This document shows positions 50,754 to 59,981 of a DNA stretch of 64,000 nucleotides, in pieces. Both the position numbers and the translations under genes were made by a program. Under the pieces are notes generated by a model. That model ran no database searches. It saw only the letters and a list, made by a program, of their open reading frames with translations, and was not told the DNA's origin. The stretch's first letter is position 1, and each line of letters begins with the position of its first letter. Source of the DNA: Methanoregula sp. GTDB taxonomy: Archaea > Halobacteriota > Methanomicrobia > Methanomicrobiales > Methanospirillaceae. The stretch covers positions 96,925-160,924 of the forward strand of contig NZ_JAQTQD010000004.1 in NCBI RefSeq assembly GCF_028712425.1, in the 5' to 3' direction.

Positions 50754-52664
50754 ATGCAAATTGAAGAGCGGTTAAAAGAACTCAAAGACAAGATCAATGA
50801 CAAGGTGCCCCGCGGCATCAATGTAACGCAGGTCGAGTTTGAAGGTCCGGAACTTGTCATCTACACTGACGACCCCAAGCGGTTTGCCGATGAAGCTGAC
50901 CTGATCCGGATCCTGGCCCGCGACCTGCGCAAGCGGATCGTGGTAAGACCCACCATCCTCGAAGACCCTGAAAAAGCCCACGGGGAGATCAAGTCCGTTG
51001 TCCCGGAAAATGCCGGTATTACCGATATCTTTTTTGATGCCGACACCGGCGAGGTGCTGATCGAGGCCGAGAAGCCGGGCGTTGTCATCGGGAAGAACGG
51101 GGCAACGCTCCGTGAGATCACAAAGGCCATCGGCTGGACCCCCAAAGTCGTGCGGACACCCCCCATCGAGAGTTCCACGGTCAAGCAGGTCCGGCAGTAC
51201 CTGCGCTCGGTCAACGAAGACAGGAAGCAGTTCCTCCGTACCATCGGCCGGCGGATCCACCGCGACCTCCCGCCACGGGGGGACGAGACTGCACGAAAGG
51301 ACCAGTGGGCCCGTGTCACTACTCTCGGCTGTTGCCGCGAGGTTGGCCGGGCCGCGTTCCTGCTCTCGACGCCCCACAGCAAGGTGCTCATCGACTGTGG
51401 TGAGAAACCCGACAATGCCGGTGCTACCCCGTACCTCTATGTCCCCGAGATCTACCCGCTCTCCTCGCTCGATGCCGTTGTCCTGACACACGCCCACCTG
51501 GACCACTGCGCTCTTGTCCCGCTCCTCTACAAATACGGGTACGAGGGCCCGGTCTACTCCACGCCCCCGACCCGGGACCTCTCGGCAATGCTCCAGCTCG
51601 ATTACCTTGATGTTATCAACAAGGAAGGCCGGAAGGTGCCCTACAGCTCAAACGAGGTCAAGACCTACATCAAGCATTCTGTCACGCTCAACTACGGCAG
51701 CGTGACGGACATTGCGCCGGACATCAAGCTGACGTTCCACAATGCCGGCCATATCCTTGGTTCAGCCATCGCCCACTTCCATATCGGCGACGGTATGTAC
51801 AACATCGCGTTCACCGGCGACTTCAACTATGCCAAGAGCCGGCTCTTCAACCCGGCCATCAACCAGTTCCCGCGCCTTGAGGCCCTCTTCATGGAGAGCA
51901 CCTACGGGGGCAGCAACGATTTCCAGCAGGCCCGGGCTGATTGCGAAGGCATGCTGTACGAGACCATTAACAGGGTGCTCCAGCGGGGCGGCAAGGTCAT
52001 CATCCCGGCCTTCTCGGTCGGCCGTTCGCAGGAAGTCATGCTCGCCATCGAGGAAGGCATGCGGACAAACAAGATCCCGAAAGTGAAGATCTACCTTGAC
52101 GGCATGATCCGTGAGGCAACCGCGATCCACACCACCTATCCCGAATACCTCAACACCGACCTGCGCAACCAGATCTTCCGCGAGGGCATGAATCCCTTCC
52201 TTGCTGAATGCTTCCAGCAGGTGGACAGCCAGGAACTCCGCGAGAAGGTTATCAGTGGCGATCCCTGTGTCATCATCTCGACAAGTGGCATGCTCAACGG
52301 GGGTCCGGTCATGGAGTATCTCATGAACCTTGCACAGGACGAGAAGAATGCGCTCGTCTTTGTCGGGTACCAGGCCGACGGGACGTACGGCCGCCGGATC
52401 CAGAAAGGCTGGCGCGAAGTCCCGATGGGCAGGAAGGGGACCATAACGATCAACCTCGAGATCGTTACTGTGGATGGGTTCTCCGGCCACTCCGACCGCC
52501 GGCAGCTGATGAACTACATTGGCCAGATCTCGCCCCGTCCCGAGAAGATCTTCTGCATCCACGGCGACGAGAACAACACCATCGACCTTGCCAGTTCTAT
52601 CTACAAGCGTTACCACATCGAAACCCACTCCCCCCTGAACCTCGAGACCTACCGCATGGTCTGA
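50754..52664 (+). CDS. Archaeal CPSF-type beta-CASP ribonuclease (aCPSF1)
   Basis: A 636-residue RNase with N-terminal KH domains (about 1-175; VVIGKNGATLREITKAIG near 106), a metallo-beta-lactamase core with the zinc motif THAHLDHCALVP near 245-256, and a beta-CASP domain ending in VDGFSGHSDRRQL near 580. aCPSF1 is the general transcription-termination and 3'-end factor of archaea, related to eukaryotic CPSF73. It follows psmB, an arrangement seen in methanogens. Confidence 0.97.
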   Translation: MQIEERLKELKDKINDKVPRGINVTQVEFEGPELVIYTDDPKRFADEADLIRILARDLRKRIVVRPTILEDPEKAHGEIKSVVPENAGITDIFFDADTGEVLIEAEKPGVVIGKNGATLREITKAIGWTPKVVRTPPIESSTVKQVRQYLRSVNEDRKQFLRTIGRRIHRDLPPRGDETARKDQWARVTTLGCCREVGRAAFLLSTPHSKVLIDCGEKPDNAGATPYLYVPEIYPLSSLDAVVLTHAHLDHCALVPLLYKYGYEGPVYSTPPTRDLSAMLQLDYLDVINKEGRKVPYSSNEVKTYIKHSVTLNYGSVTDIAPDIKLTFHNAGHILGSAIAHFHIGDGMYNIAFTGDFNYAKSRLFNPAINQFPRLEALFMESTYGGSNDFQQARADCEGMLYETINRVLQRGGKVIIPAFSVGRSQEVMLAIEEGMRTNKIPKVKIYLDGMIREATAIHTTYPEYLNTDLRNQIFREGMNPFLAECFQQVDSQELREKVISGDPCVIISTSGMLNGGPVMEYLMNLAQDEKNALVFVGYQADGTYGRRIQKGWREVPMGRKGTITINLEIVTVDGFSGHSDRRQLMNYIGQISPRPEKIFCIHGDENNTIDLASSIYKRYHIETHSPLNLETYRMV

Positions 52665-52680
52665 TAACAAGAGGGCGCAC

Positions 52681-53736
52681 GTGAGAGAGACGGTCACTCT
52701 TTTCTTCGGTGTCTTCTCTGTCATGGCGTTATCCAACGCCATCGTCCCGGTCCTCCCCGCGTTTTCCGACAGCCCGTCCTGGACAGGGGCCATCTATGCT
52801 GCATATTTCCTCGGGGCGTTCATCAGCACGCTGCCGGCCGGTATCCTCTCGGACCGGTTCGGTCCCACCGCCCTCATGCGTACCGGCCTTGCCCTGACGG
52901 TCGCTGGCGGAGTAGTGCTCCTTCTCTCCGGCAGCGCTCCCGTAACCCTTGCCGGGCGTTTTGCAGAAGGCATCGGTGCCGGCCTCTTCATTGCCCCGGC
53001 CATGGCTGCGGTCAACCGGAGAACCGATCACGAGAAGATGAGCGGGTACTTCCTTGCCCTCCTCAATGCCGGTCTCGTCTTTGGCCTCATCGCTGCCGGT
53101 GTGCTCTCGACCCGGTCCGGTCTGCCGGCTGCCGGCCTCCTCCTCTTTACTGCCCTTTCTGTCATCCCCCTCATAGCCGGTCTCGTATCCCGGGAGCGCC
53201 CTCTTCCACCGTCCGGCCAGGACCTTGGCGTATCATGGAGCATTCTCCTGGAGTTCCGTTGGGTGCTGTACTCGTCAGTGGTCCTGATTGGCGCAACGGG
53301 CGTTGCAACGGCGCTGTTCCCCGATCACTCCGCCCTCCCTGCAGACACGGCCGGGTTCTGGATTGCCGGCATGAGCATCGCCACGATCGTTTCAGTTCTC
53401 CTCATTTCCCGGTTTCCGCTGAATGAGACCCGCATGATCCAGTTCTCATCGATCCTGATGGCCTGTGGTATGCTGCTCCTTGCATGGTCGCCGGCCGGGC
53501 TTCTCGTGCTCGGGGCAGTTGCCGGCCTCGTGATGATAGCCCAGATGTCTCTCCTTGCTGAAGTACGGGAACACCAGGGAATTGCCATGGGGCTCTTTTC
53601 CACATCCAGTTACCTGGGCATGGCGCTCCTCCCGTTCCTTGCCGGCATTGTTGCCGACCTTTCGGGGATTTTTGCCGCGTTTGCGGTTACCGCCGTCTTT
53701 TCCTGCACAGTTGCATTCGTGGTTGGCAGGAAATAA
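52681..53736 (+). CDS. MFS transporter (12-helix, sugar/drug type)
   Basis: A 351-residue protein with about eleven to twelve membrane helices. GILSDRFGPTALMRTGL is the loop-2/3 motif and FAEGIGAGLFIAPAMAAVNRR matches MFS. It starts at GTG 52681, 16 bases after aCPSF1, with GAGGGC upstream. The protein is shorter than the usual 400 residues because the C-terminal half has short loops. Substrate unknown. Confidence 0.88.
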   Translation: MRETVTLFFGVFSVMALSNAIVPVLPAFSDSPSWTGAIYAAYFLGAFISTLPAGILSDRFGPTALMRTGLALTVAGGVVLLLSGSAPVTLAGRFAEGIGAGLFIAPAMAAVNRRTDHEKMSGYFLALLNAGLVFGLIAAGVLSTRSGLPAAGLLLFTALSVIPLIAGLVSRERPLPPSGQDLGVSWSILLEFRWVLYSSVVLIGATGVATALFPDHSALPADTAGFWIAGMSIATIVSVLLISRFPLNETRMIQFSSILMACGMLLLAWSPAGLLVLGAVAGLVMIAQMSLLAEVREHQGIAMGLFSTSSYLGMALLPFLAGIVADLSGIFAAFAVTAVFSCTVAFVVGRK

Positions 53737-53789
53737 TTCCCGGATAACCGTCCTTTGGGAAAAAGTTCAGGAGAAATCCTCATTCAAAT

Positions 53790-54175
53790 ATGGGGGCTGA
53801 TGCCCCCATACCCCCGGTTGCGATGAACGGCCGCCAAATTCGAAGGCTGATGCCATCTCCAGGTAATCCTCGCTGATGCGACGATCACCCCCCGAAGGGC
53901 GAGTCGAAGGTATCACTTCTCCACAGCCTGCGACTGTCCCCGCGGCGGCATCAATTACCTCTTCGAATCGATGCAGTTTTTCCTATGCGGGTATTACCGA
54001 GGCAACTCCTGCACCCCCGCCCTGGGGGGTGTCGAACCTCTTCAGAAGTGAGACATGAGAAGAACCTGCAAGGTTCTTCGAGTCAGGGGAAGTTCGAAGA
54101 TTTCCCAACGGGAAATCTTCTCATCCTCCAGGTCTGACGACCTGTCGGAGGCGCAAGGGGGGCGATAATTACCCG
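53790..54175. repeat. Long composite repeat region with five hairpins
   Basis: It fills most of the 530-base gap after the MFS gene. Seen are ATGGGGGC-TGAT-GCCCCCAT (53790-53809), GGC-TGAT-GCC (53845-53854), TCGC-TGAT-GCGA (53870-53881), GAAGAACCT-GCA-AGGTTCTTC (54059-54079), GAAGATTTCCC-AAC-GGGAAATCTTC (54096-54120) and CAGGTC-TGAC-GACCTG (54129-54144). The last two form a module like that at 9174-9218, sharing the second hairpin exactly. Other blocks match 35416-35625, and GCGGCGGC(A)TCAATTACC matches the 9.6/42.4 kb element on the other strand. No gene is present. Confidence 0.8.
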
Positions 54176-54267
54176 AAGACAGAATTCTTCAGAAAAGAAA
54201 AAACAGCCCTCCGTTCTCTTGAATCAATAGATTCATCAGGCTTCAGGGAAACATTCGTCATGAGAAA

Positions 54268-55251
54268 ATGCGGTACACAATCCTGATCCTTTCACTCCTT
54301 GTCCTGCTCCTGTTCATGCCGGCAGTCCAGGCCGAGGACACAAATGAATGGACAGCCCTCGGGAACGCAGCGCTCGATGCAGGGAAATATTCCGATGCGC
54401 TTACGTACTTCAACAATGCCCTTGCCCAGGATGCAAAGCATGCCACCGCTTTATCGGGGAAGGCCACAGCACTCAATGGGTTGGGCAATTATTCGGCAGC
54501 GCTTGAAGCAGCCGATGCAACGCTTGCCCTGCGCTCAAAGGATGAGCGTGCCATTACCGCCCGGGCGCTCTCCCTCTTCCGGCTCCAGCGGTGGAGCGAG
54601 GCTGTCACGGCATATGACGCCATGTTTGTATTCCAGCCGAATCTCGCGGGACCCTGCTGCAACCAGGGATACGCATACATGCAGCTGAACAATTCGGCGG
54701 CTGCCATCACCTCCTACAAGAAGTGCACCACCCTTGATACCACCAACCTCATGGAATGGAACAACCTCGGGCTCGCCTACATGAACGCAGGCGATTACGC
54801 AAGCGCCATCTCCGCCTTCGACACGGCGACTGCCATCACCATCTTCAATGCCACGTCGTGGAACAACAAGGGGAAAGTCTATGTTGCACTCGGGCAGTAT
54901 AACGATGCCCTCACCTGTTTCAACAAGGCGCTCGGTATTGATCCGAATTTTGCTGAAGCAAAAGCGAACAAGGAAGAGATGACCGGCAAGAGCCAGACGT
55001 TCTATTATTCCGCAACAACGGTCGCAACCCCCCCCACACTCAACCGGCTCGGGACAACCCCGGCAACACCCGCCCCGGAGGAGACAATCATGGCAACCCC
55101 TTCGGCTTCACCTGTTGTAGAGCCATCGGTGGTCACCACTACGATCCCGGTTGCAGCGAAAACGACCTTCTCCCCGCTCTCCCCGGCAACCGTAGTGCTC
55201 GCCCTTATCGGGGCAGCAATAGCGGGGGCATACCTGGTGGCACGGAAATAA
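54268..55251 (+). CDS. Exported TPR-repeat protein with C-terminal anchor
   Basis: A 327-residue protein with a signal peptide (LILSLLVLLLFMPAVQAEDT), six to seven TPR units from about 25 to 235 (EWTALGNAALDAGKYSDALT, then WNNLGLAYMNAGDYASAISA and WNNKGKVYVALGQYNDALTC), a Thr/Pro-rich linker (about 250-300) and a C-terminal membrane helix (TVVLALIGAAIAGAYLVARK). The protein is therefore displayed outside the cell, held by the C-terminus. Function unknown; TPRs mediate protein contacts. Confidence 0.88.
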   Translation: MRYTILILSLLVLLLFMPAVQAEDTNEWTALGNAALDAGKYSDALTYFNNALAQDAKHATALSGKATALNGLGNYSAALEAADATLALRSKDERAITARALSLFRLQRWSEAVTAYDAMFVFQPNLAGPCCNQGYAYMQLNNSAAAITSYKKCTTLDTTNLMEWNNLGLAYMNAGDYASAISAFDTATAITIFNATSWNNKGKVYVALGQYNDALTCFNKALGIDPNFAEAKANKEEMTGKSQTFYYSATTVATPPTLNRLGTTPATPAPEETIMATPSASPVVEPSVVTTTIPVAAKTTFSPLSPATVVLALIGAAIAGAYLVARK

Positions 55252-55259
55252 TCCGGCCC

Positions 55260-55275
55260 ACCCCCTTTTTTTATT
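55260..55275 (+). terminator. T-run after the TPR gene
   Basis: CCCCCTTTTTTTTATTG follows within ten bases of the stop, fitting an archaeal T-rich terminator. The opposite-strand peptidase gene ends shortly after. Confidence 0.45.
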
Positions 55276-55306
55276 GTAGTTCAACGGGAATGATCCAGAA
55301 AAAAGG

Positions 55307-56485
55307 TTATGCCGGCTTCCCGGCATACTGCTGCATCACGTCCCGGTAGATCTCCACCGCTTTCTCAAGGGACACGATAGTGACGCGTTCATTGACGGCA
55401 TGCAGGCTCTCGATCTCGCCGGGCCCGTACTCGATGACCCGGAACCCGGCACCCCGCAAGTGCCGGGCATCGCTTGCCGCCCACTGCACGAAGGGGAACG
55501 AGGGTTTGTTCCAGGCGCGTTGTACTGCCTCGCAGGTGACTGTTACGATCCGCGATAACGGGTCGGTGATGGTGGGGACATACGCCTCCTGGGGAGTGAC
55601 GACGGCATTGTTTGCGTGAGCCTTGATCTCGGCAATGGTCTCGGGAATCGAGCAGCCCCATGGTACCCGTATCTCGAGTTCAAGGGTGCAGTGCTCTGCC
55701 ACGACATTGGACTTCTCCCCCCCGTGGATCGTCCCGGGGTTGAAGGTCAGCCGCTGTAAGGCATCGCTTACGCCTTCGATCCTGAACTCTTTTCCAAGGA
55801 CTCCGGCCGAGCGATCAATGATCTCCTGCAGGGAAGCATCCACCGGGTACTCGCGGTTGTACAGGATCTTTACCCATTCCAGGAAGGGCACTGCTTCCAT
55901 GATGGCGCTCCGGCCCACGACAGGGTAGAGCGAACCATGCGCCGGGATACCGGAGAAGGCGATCTCCATCCGGCAGAGCCCTTTCTGCCCGATACTGGGA
56001 TGGAGGGCCGGTGTGGGCTCGGCAATGATGCAGTCGCAGGGCGAAAGCACTTTTTTTGCAAGAAGGAAACGCGTCCCGTTCTCGCCCCCGGTCTCTTCAT
56101 CGCAGACGAAGGTAAGGGTGGCCGGCACGTCCCCCCCTTTTTCGGCAAGGGTCTCGCACGCGGAGAGGATTGCCGCACAACCGCCTTTCATGTCGGTTGC
56201 CCCTCTCCCCCAGACACGGCCGTCTGCGATCTCACCGGAGAATGGGGGCCGGGACCAGTTGTCACCGGGTGCCGGGACAACGTCAACATGGCCGCAGAGC
56301 ATCAGTTGGGCGTCTTTTTGTATGGCCACAAGGTTATCCATGCCCTGCCCGGCACCGTATATGGTTGAGCGGATGCCGATGCCATTTAGGAACTCGCGGA
56401 TGTACTCGATCACTTCTGCGGTTGTCCCTGGCGGGTTCTCGCTTTTGATCTTCACGAGATCCGAACAGATACGGCTGACATGCAT
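55307..56485 (-). CDS. M20-family peptidase/deacylase (ArgE/DapE-like)
   Basis: A 392-residue zinc hydrolase. Metal ligands and general base are visible: CGHVDVVPAPGDNW near residues 63-76, GRGATDMKGG near 92-101, VCDEETGGENG near 129-139 and EPTPALH near 158. The dimerisation insert is present. The family removes acyl groups or amino acids in lysine and arginine synthesis; which substrate it uses is not clear. It shares a strand with an unknown gene and a phosphotransferase. Confidence 0.92.
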   Translation of the reverse strand: MHVSRICSDLVKIKSENPPGTTAEVIEYIREFLNGIGIRSTIYGAGQGMDNLVAIQKDAQLMLCGHVDVVPAPGDNWSRPPFSGEIADGRVWGRGATDMKGGCAAILSACETLAEKGGDVPATLTFVCDEETGGENGTRFLLAKKVLSPCDCIIAEPTPALHPSIGQKGLCRMEIAFSGIPAHGSLYPVVGRSAIMEAVPFLEWVKILYNREYPVDASLQEIIDRSAGVLGKEFRIEGVSDALQRLTFNPGTIHGGEKSNVVAEHCTLELEIRVPWGCSIPETIAEIKAHANNAVVTPQEAYVPTITDPLSRIVTVTCEAVQRAWNKPSFPFVQWAASDARHLRGAGFRVIEYGPGEIESLHAVNERVTIVSLEKAVEIYRDVMQQYAGKPA

Positions 56486-56503
56486 GACAATAATCCTGTG
56501 GTC

Positions 56504-57010
56504 TTACGGGTTCTGTGAACAATATGCGGAGAAGAGCGTGTCAAGCGATGCGCCGACATAGATGCTCTTCAAGAACTCGGTGTCGAAAAACTCGTCGATG
56601 ACTGCGAAGAAAAAGTTCGCCGGGAGCGCGGACTTACTGTCCGGGTCGATCACGATCCGGAAACTCCGGTAACCCGCTTCGTCTTCAGTATCATAGATCA
56701 TCTGCCAGAGCGAGGGGAGAGCGTTGAACTTTTCCGGGTACTTCTCTTTAAGCCAGTTCACAAAACCCGCAAACTTTGCCCGGTCGCCTTTCTTCTCCTC
56801 TTCGACACGCCAGCGCATATATTCGGCGCCGATGATGTTCTTTGGCGAGCCGTAGTTGTAGGCGTAGATCCCGGCCGTGTAATCGATGTGGGCGAGAGAG
56901 TCGATGAGGTAGAAGTAGAGGACCTTGTTGAAGCCCGATGTATCCTGCAGCATCAGTGACTTCCCGTACAGGTAATCGAGGACGGTCAGGTATTCGTTCT
57001 CTTCCGGCAT
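56504..57010 (-). CDS. Uncharacterised soluble protein
   Basis: A 168-residue protein, MPEENEYLTVLDYLYGKSLM, rich in aromatic residues (YLYGKS, YAYNYGSP, FFFAVIDEFFDTEF), predicted mixed alpha/beta, with no signal or membrane segment. I recognise no family or motif. It lies 19 bases before the M20 gene on the same strand and may be in its transcript. Codon use and the stop-free frame support a real gene. Confidence 0.75.
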   Translation of the reverse strand: MPEENEYLTVLDYLYGKSLMLQDTSGFNKVLYFYLIDSLAHIDYTAGIYAYNYGSPKNIIGAEYMRWRVEEEKKGDRAKFAGFVNWLKEKYPEKFNALPSLWQMIYDTEDEAGYRSFRIVIDPDSKSALPANFFFAVIDEFFDTEFLKSIYVGASLDTLFSAYCSQNP

Positions 57011-57094
57011 ATCGGTTAAGTTCGATCTTGGATTGTAAATACGTTCTCTTGATACACAGGTGAGAGAGAACGGTGAAAAAAGGAAAAGGACCGA

Positions 57095-57886
57095 TCAGAA
57101 CAGGTGACGGATCTGTTTCTTCCATTCATCCGTCATGAACCCGTAGATGGATCCTGCGGTTACCGGGAGCCAGGCCAGGATCTCCTCGCGGGTGAGCCCC
57201 GAAGCTGCGCAGTATTTTTTCAGGTATGCTTCGGCAATCTCATGGTTCCCCATGTAATAGTCCATGTAGGTCCTGCAGGCATCACCGGCAGGAGCGCCGC
57301 AGGCCACTTCTGCCCAGTCGATGATGATGTACTTCTCGCCATCAAAGAGGATGTTGCCCCCGTGGAAGTCTCCGTGGCAGATCGCAAGCCCGTCAGGGAG
57401 TCTGGCGAGCATCGCGTTCAGGCGTTCCTTTTCATCAGGGGTCAGCCCCGGGCTTACCTGGATGTTTGCGCCAAGGACATTTCTCAGGGAGCGGAATACC
57501 CCTATCTCCACCTTGTGCATCGCTACCTGCATCTCCACGACCTTGTCAAGGGTCTCTTCCATCCTGGACGGGTCCTCGATCGCGATATCCAGGAGGCTCT
57601 TTCCCTTCACCTGGTCCATGATGATGGCTGTCTGGTTAAGGAACGATTCAACGGCGTAAACCTTCGGCACGGGTATTCCCATTTCACCGACCAGCGCGAT
57701 GTAAAACGCTTCCATGAAGGGCTGGTAGTGCGGCTGGTTCTCCCGGTAGACTTTCGCGGCAATATTGTTCCTTGCGTATACGGCTGCGGACTGGCCAAGC
57801 CCGACCAGGTCGCCATAACGTTTTTTAAACTCTTCGTTGTTCTTTGGTGGTGCATGGGTCGGGGTCTCGGTTTTCTCTTCTGCCAT
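57095..57886 (-). CDS. APH-like phosphotransferase (kinase fold)
   Basis: A 263-residue protein of the aminoglycoside phosphotransferase/choline kinase fold. The catalytic loop ICHGDFHGGNILFDGE lies near residues 167-182 and the metal aspartate in IIDWAEVACGAP near 184-195; a nucleotide lysine is in NIAAKVYREN near 45. It likely phosphorylates a small molecule; a true antibiotic role is not implied. The start ATG 57886 is supported by the family pattern. Confidence 0.88.
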   Translation of the reverse strand: MAEEKTETPTHAPPKNNEEFKKRYGDLVGLGQSAAVYARNNIAAKVYRENQPHYQPFMEAFYIALVGEMGIPVPKVYAVESFLNQTAIIMDQVKGKSLLDIAIEDPSRMEETLDKVVEMQVAMHKVEIGVFRSLRNVLGANIQVSPGLTPDEKERLNAMLARLPDGLAICHGDFHGGNILFDGEKYIIIDWAEVACGAPAGDACRTYMDYYMGNHEIAEAYLKKYCAASGLTREEILAWLPVTAGSIYGFMTDEWKKQIRHLF

Positions 57887-58174
57887 AGGATGTCACCGTC
57901 TGCCCGAAGGTTTCGCGAACCCGGGCATATAGGGAATGGAAAGATGTTGGCAGGCAATTTCCTAAAGCCTTTGCCATGAACGCAGTTGGTCCTGGTAATT
58001 CACAGACAGGGTATCGGCTCGCGTGGAGGAGAAAATTGCCCGTATATGATGATAATTCATAAATGCTAAAGGAAAAGAAGTCCATTATACGGATAGTATG
58101 GAACAGCGTTACGTTTGCCCTGCACGATCACGGTTATCCCGTTTGGGATTGATACGATCCAGGAGCGTTCCCGC

Positions 58175-59434
58175 ATGACAGGAGACACCCGTCAGGATCC
58201 GGCGTCTGTACGGTCAAATATTTGGGAATTTAACTTCACGCTCGAAACAGTCCTCCTGCTTGTCCTGGGCATATTCATGCTCATCTTCGGCATCCTCCTT
58301 GTTTTTATCAATACAGGGGCGTTGCCCTATACTCCTGACAGTACCTACGGGCTTTTCCTTGTCCTTGTCGCGCTGCAGGTTATCACGATGGGAAAGACGC
58401 CGTTTGGCGAGGTCCGGCGCACATGGCTTGTCATCATTGCAGGGATCTGCGCCGGGATCCTTGGAATGACGGCATGCTTCATTCCCGGTGCACTCTCCGG
58501 CATCATCCATGATCTCGTGGGGGCCCTTCTCCTTGTTGGCGGTATCGCGCTTCTCCTCCAGCTGGTCTTAAACAAAGAGAAAGCTGCGTTATGGATCCGG
58601 ATCCCGGGAATCCTGCGGCACCTCACGGTTGCCTGCGGCCTGGTCTACACGCTTTCGGTTCTGCTGGGCCTTATCACGCTCCTGCCCGGTCTTGTGGACA
58701 ATGCCGTCACCTCGGTATTTCTCATCCTCTCCGGCCTCAGCCTGTTCTACCTTGCGTGGAGCATCCAGAAAGCCTACACACTTTATTCACCGCAGGCAAC
58801 GCAGTCTGCCGGGCCTCTTCCCCAGGGCTCCGGGAATGTCCCGTTCTTTTTCCGCGATGCGCCCATCTCGTTTACGTTCGCGCTCCTCCTCTTCCTCGGG
58901 GTTCTCTTAGCCCTTCTTGCCGTGCTTCTCGTGCCGGTTAACCTCGGCCTCATCCCGTTCTCGCCGGACGGCCAGCTCGGGCTCCTGATTGTTATCATGG
59001 CAATCCAGTTCCTTGCCATGGGCGAGACCCCGGTTGGCCAGTTCCGGCGCACGTGGCTGATCCTTTTTGCCGGCCTGCTCTTCGTGACGCTTGGCTCGAT
59101 AGCAAGCATTGTGCCGGGGGTTTTGACGCCCGTTCTTGTAGTTACCCTTGCCACACTCAACATCTTTGGCGGTATCATCCCGCTGACAATCCGCGTGCTC
59201 CCGGTATTCAGGGCACTGATAAACCCGCCGGCTCAAAAGGCTGTGATCCCGCCCCCGCTCAAAAAGCTGCTCATCACCCAGAGCGTGCTCAACATCGTGG
59301 GAATCCTCTTCGGCCTCTCCATGCTCCTCCCCGGTGTCATCCCCGGCCTGGTCGTGGCTGTCATCCTCTTTGCCAATGGCCTCCTCCTCTTCGTGCTGGC
59401 ATACATCCTTTCAACCCTGACGGCACCGGAGTGA
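58175..59434 (+). CDS. Membrane protein made of two internal repeats
   Basis: A 419-residue protein with about twelve helices. The two halves align: LVFINTGALPYTPDSTYGLF and VITMGKTPFGEVRRTWLVI in the first, LVPVNLGLIPFSPDGQLGLL and FLAMGETPVGQFRRTWLIL in the second. The TPxGxxRRTWL loop is well kept in both. ATG 58175 has AGGAG nine bases upstream; an in-frame TTG at 58115 is not favoured. I recognise no named family. Confidence 0.8.
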   Translation: MTGDTRQDPASVRSNIWEFNFTLETVLLLVLGIFMLIFGILLVFINTGALPYTPDSTYGLFLVLVALQVITMGKTPFGEVRRTWLVIIAGICAGILGMTACFIPGALSGIIHDLVGALLLVGGIALLLQLVLNKEKAALWIRIPGILRHLTVACGLVYTLSVLLGLITLLPGLVDNAVTSVFLILSGLSLFYLAWSIQKAYTLYSPQATQSAGPLPQGSGNVPFFFRDAPISFTFALLLFLGVLLALLAVLLVPVNLGLIPFSPDGQLGLLIVIMAIQFLAMGETPVGQFRRTWLILFAGLLFVTLGSIASIVPGVLTPVLVVTLATLNIFGGIIPLTIRVLPVFRALINPPAQKAVIPPPLKKLLITQSVLNIVGILFGLSMLLPGVIPGLVVAVILFANGLLLFVLAYILSTLTAPE

Positions 59435-59603
59435 GACTCCTTTTTTCATTCCCTGTTTTTAAAAGAGATGCGCTGTTGGGGATATTTGGCTCATGCTCAT
59501 GATCCCGCCCGGATTTTTTTAATCCGTTGATGCCCTGTCGGTCGTTGTCTCCGCCCCGGTTCGTGTTACTCCCGGGTCCGGGCGAACGCGGATTGCTGCG
59601 TGG

Positions 59604-59874
59604 GGGGGTCGGGCGGTGTACTTCTTGTGCATCAGGTCCATGGTTCCCGGCTCCGGAAATGTGAGCGGTAATCTTGTTTTTCCGTCGGGTGGATCAGAAA
59701 AAAAGCTCGTGTTCCCTGCGCAAAATCCGATGCTGGAGAAAGGCCCCGGGTCACTAGTACACCGCCCGACCCCCCCATCCACTCATGCAAATATCAGGAA
59801 AATTCCGACAATTTTATGAGAGTAAATGAACGCTCCAGGCAAGGGGCTGCGTGACGGGGGTCGGGCGGTGTACT
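59604..59874. repeat. Three exact copies of a 19-base word (two direct, one inverted)
   Basis: GGGGGTCGGGCGGTGTACT occurs at 59604-59622 and 59856-59874 on the plus strand and at 59756-59774 on the minus strand. The two direct copies are both preceded by GCTGCGTG. The first and inverted copy frame a 170-base segment. No gene lies in this 547-base gap between the membrane protein and moaA; frames here are short. Confidence 0.85.
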
Positions 59875-59981
59875 AAAAAAATTGAGGATGAAAAGGGATG
59901 CTTCTATCCAGTATTGAAATCTGACCATACATTTCAGGGCATAAAATTGACAGAGTCCTCTACTTCGGGAGGCTTTACCGT

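Noticed and set aside
51762-52793. Minus-strand frame of 343 residues
   Set aside because: Antisense to aCPSF1 and the start of the MFS gene; no motifs.
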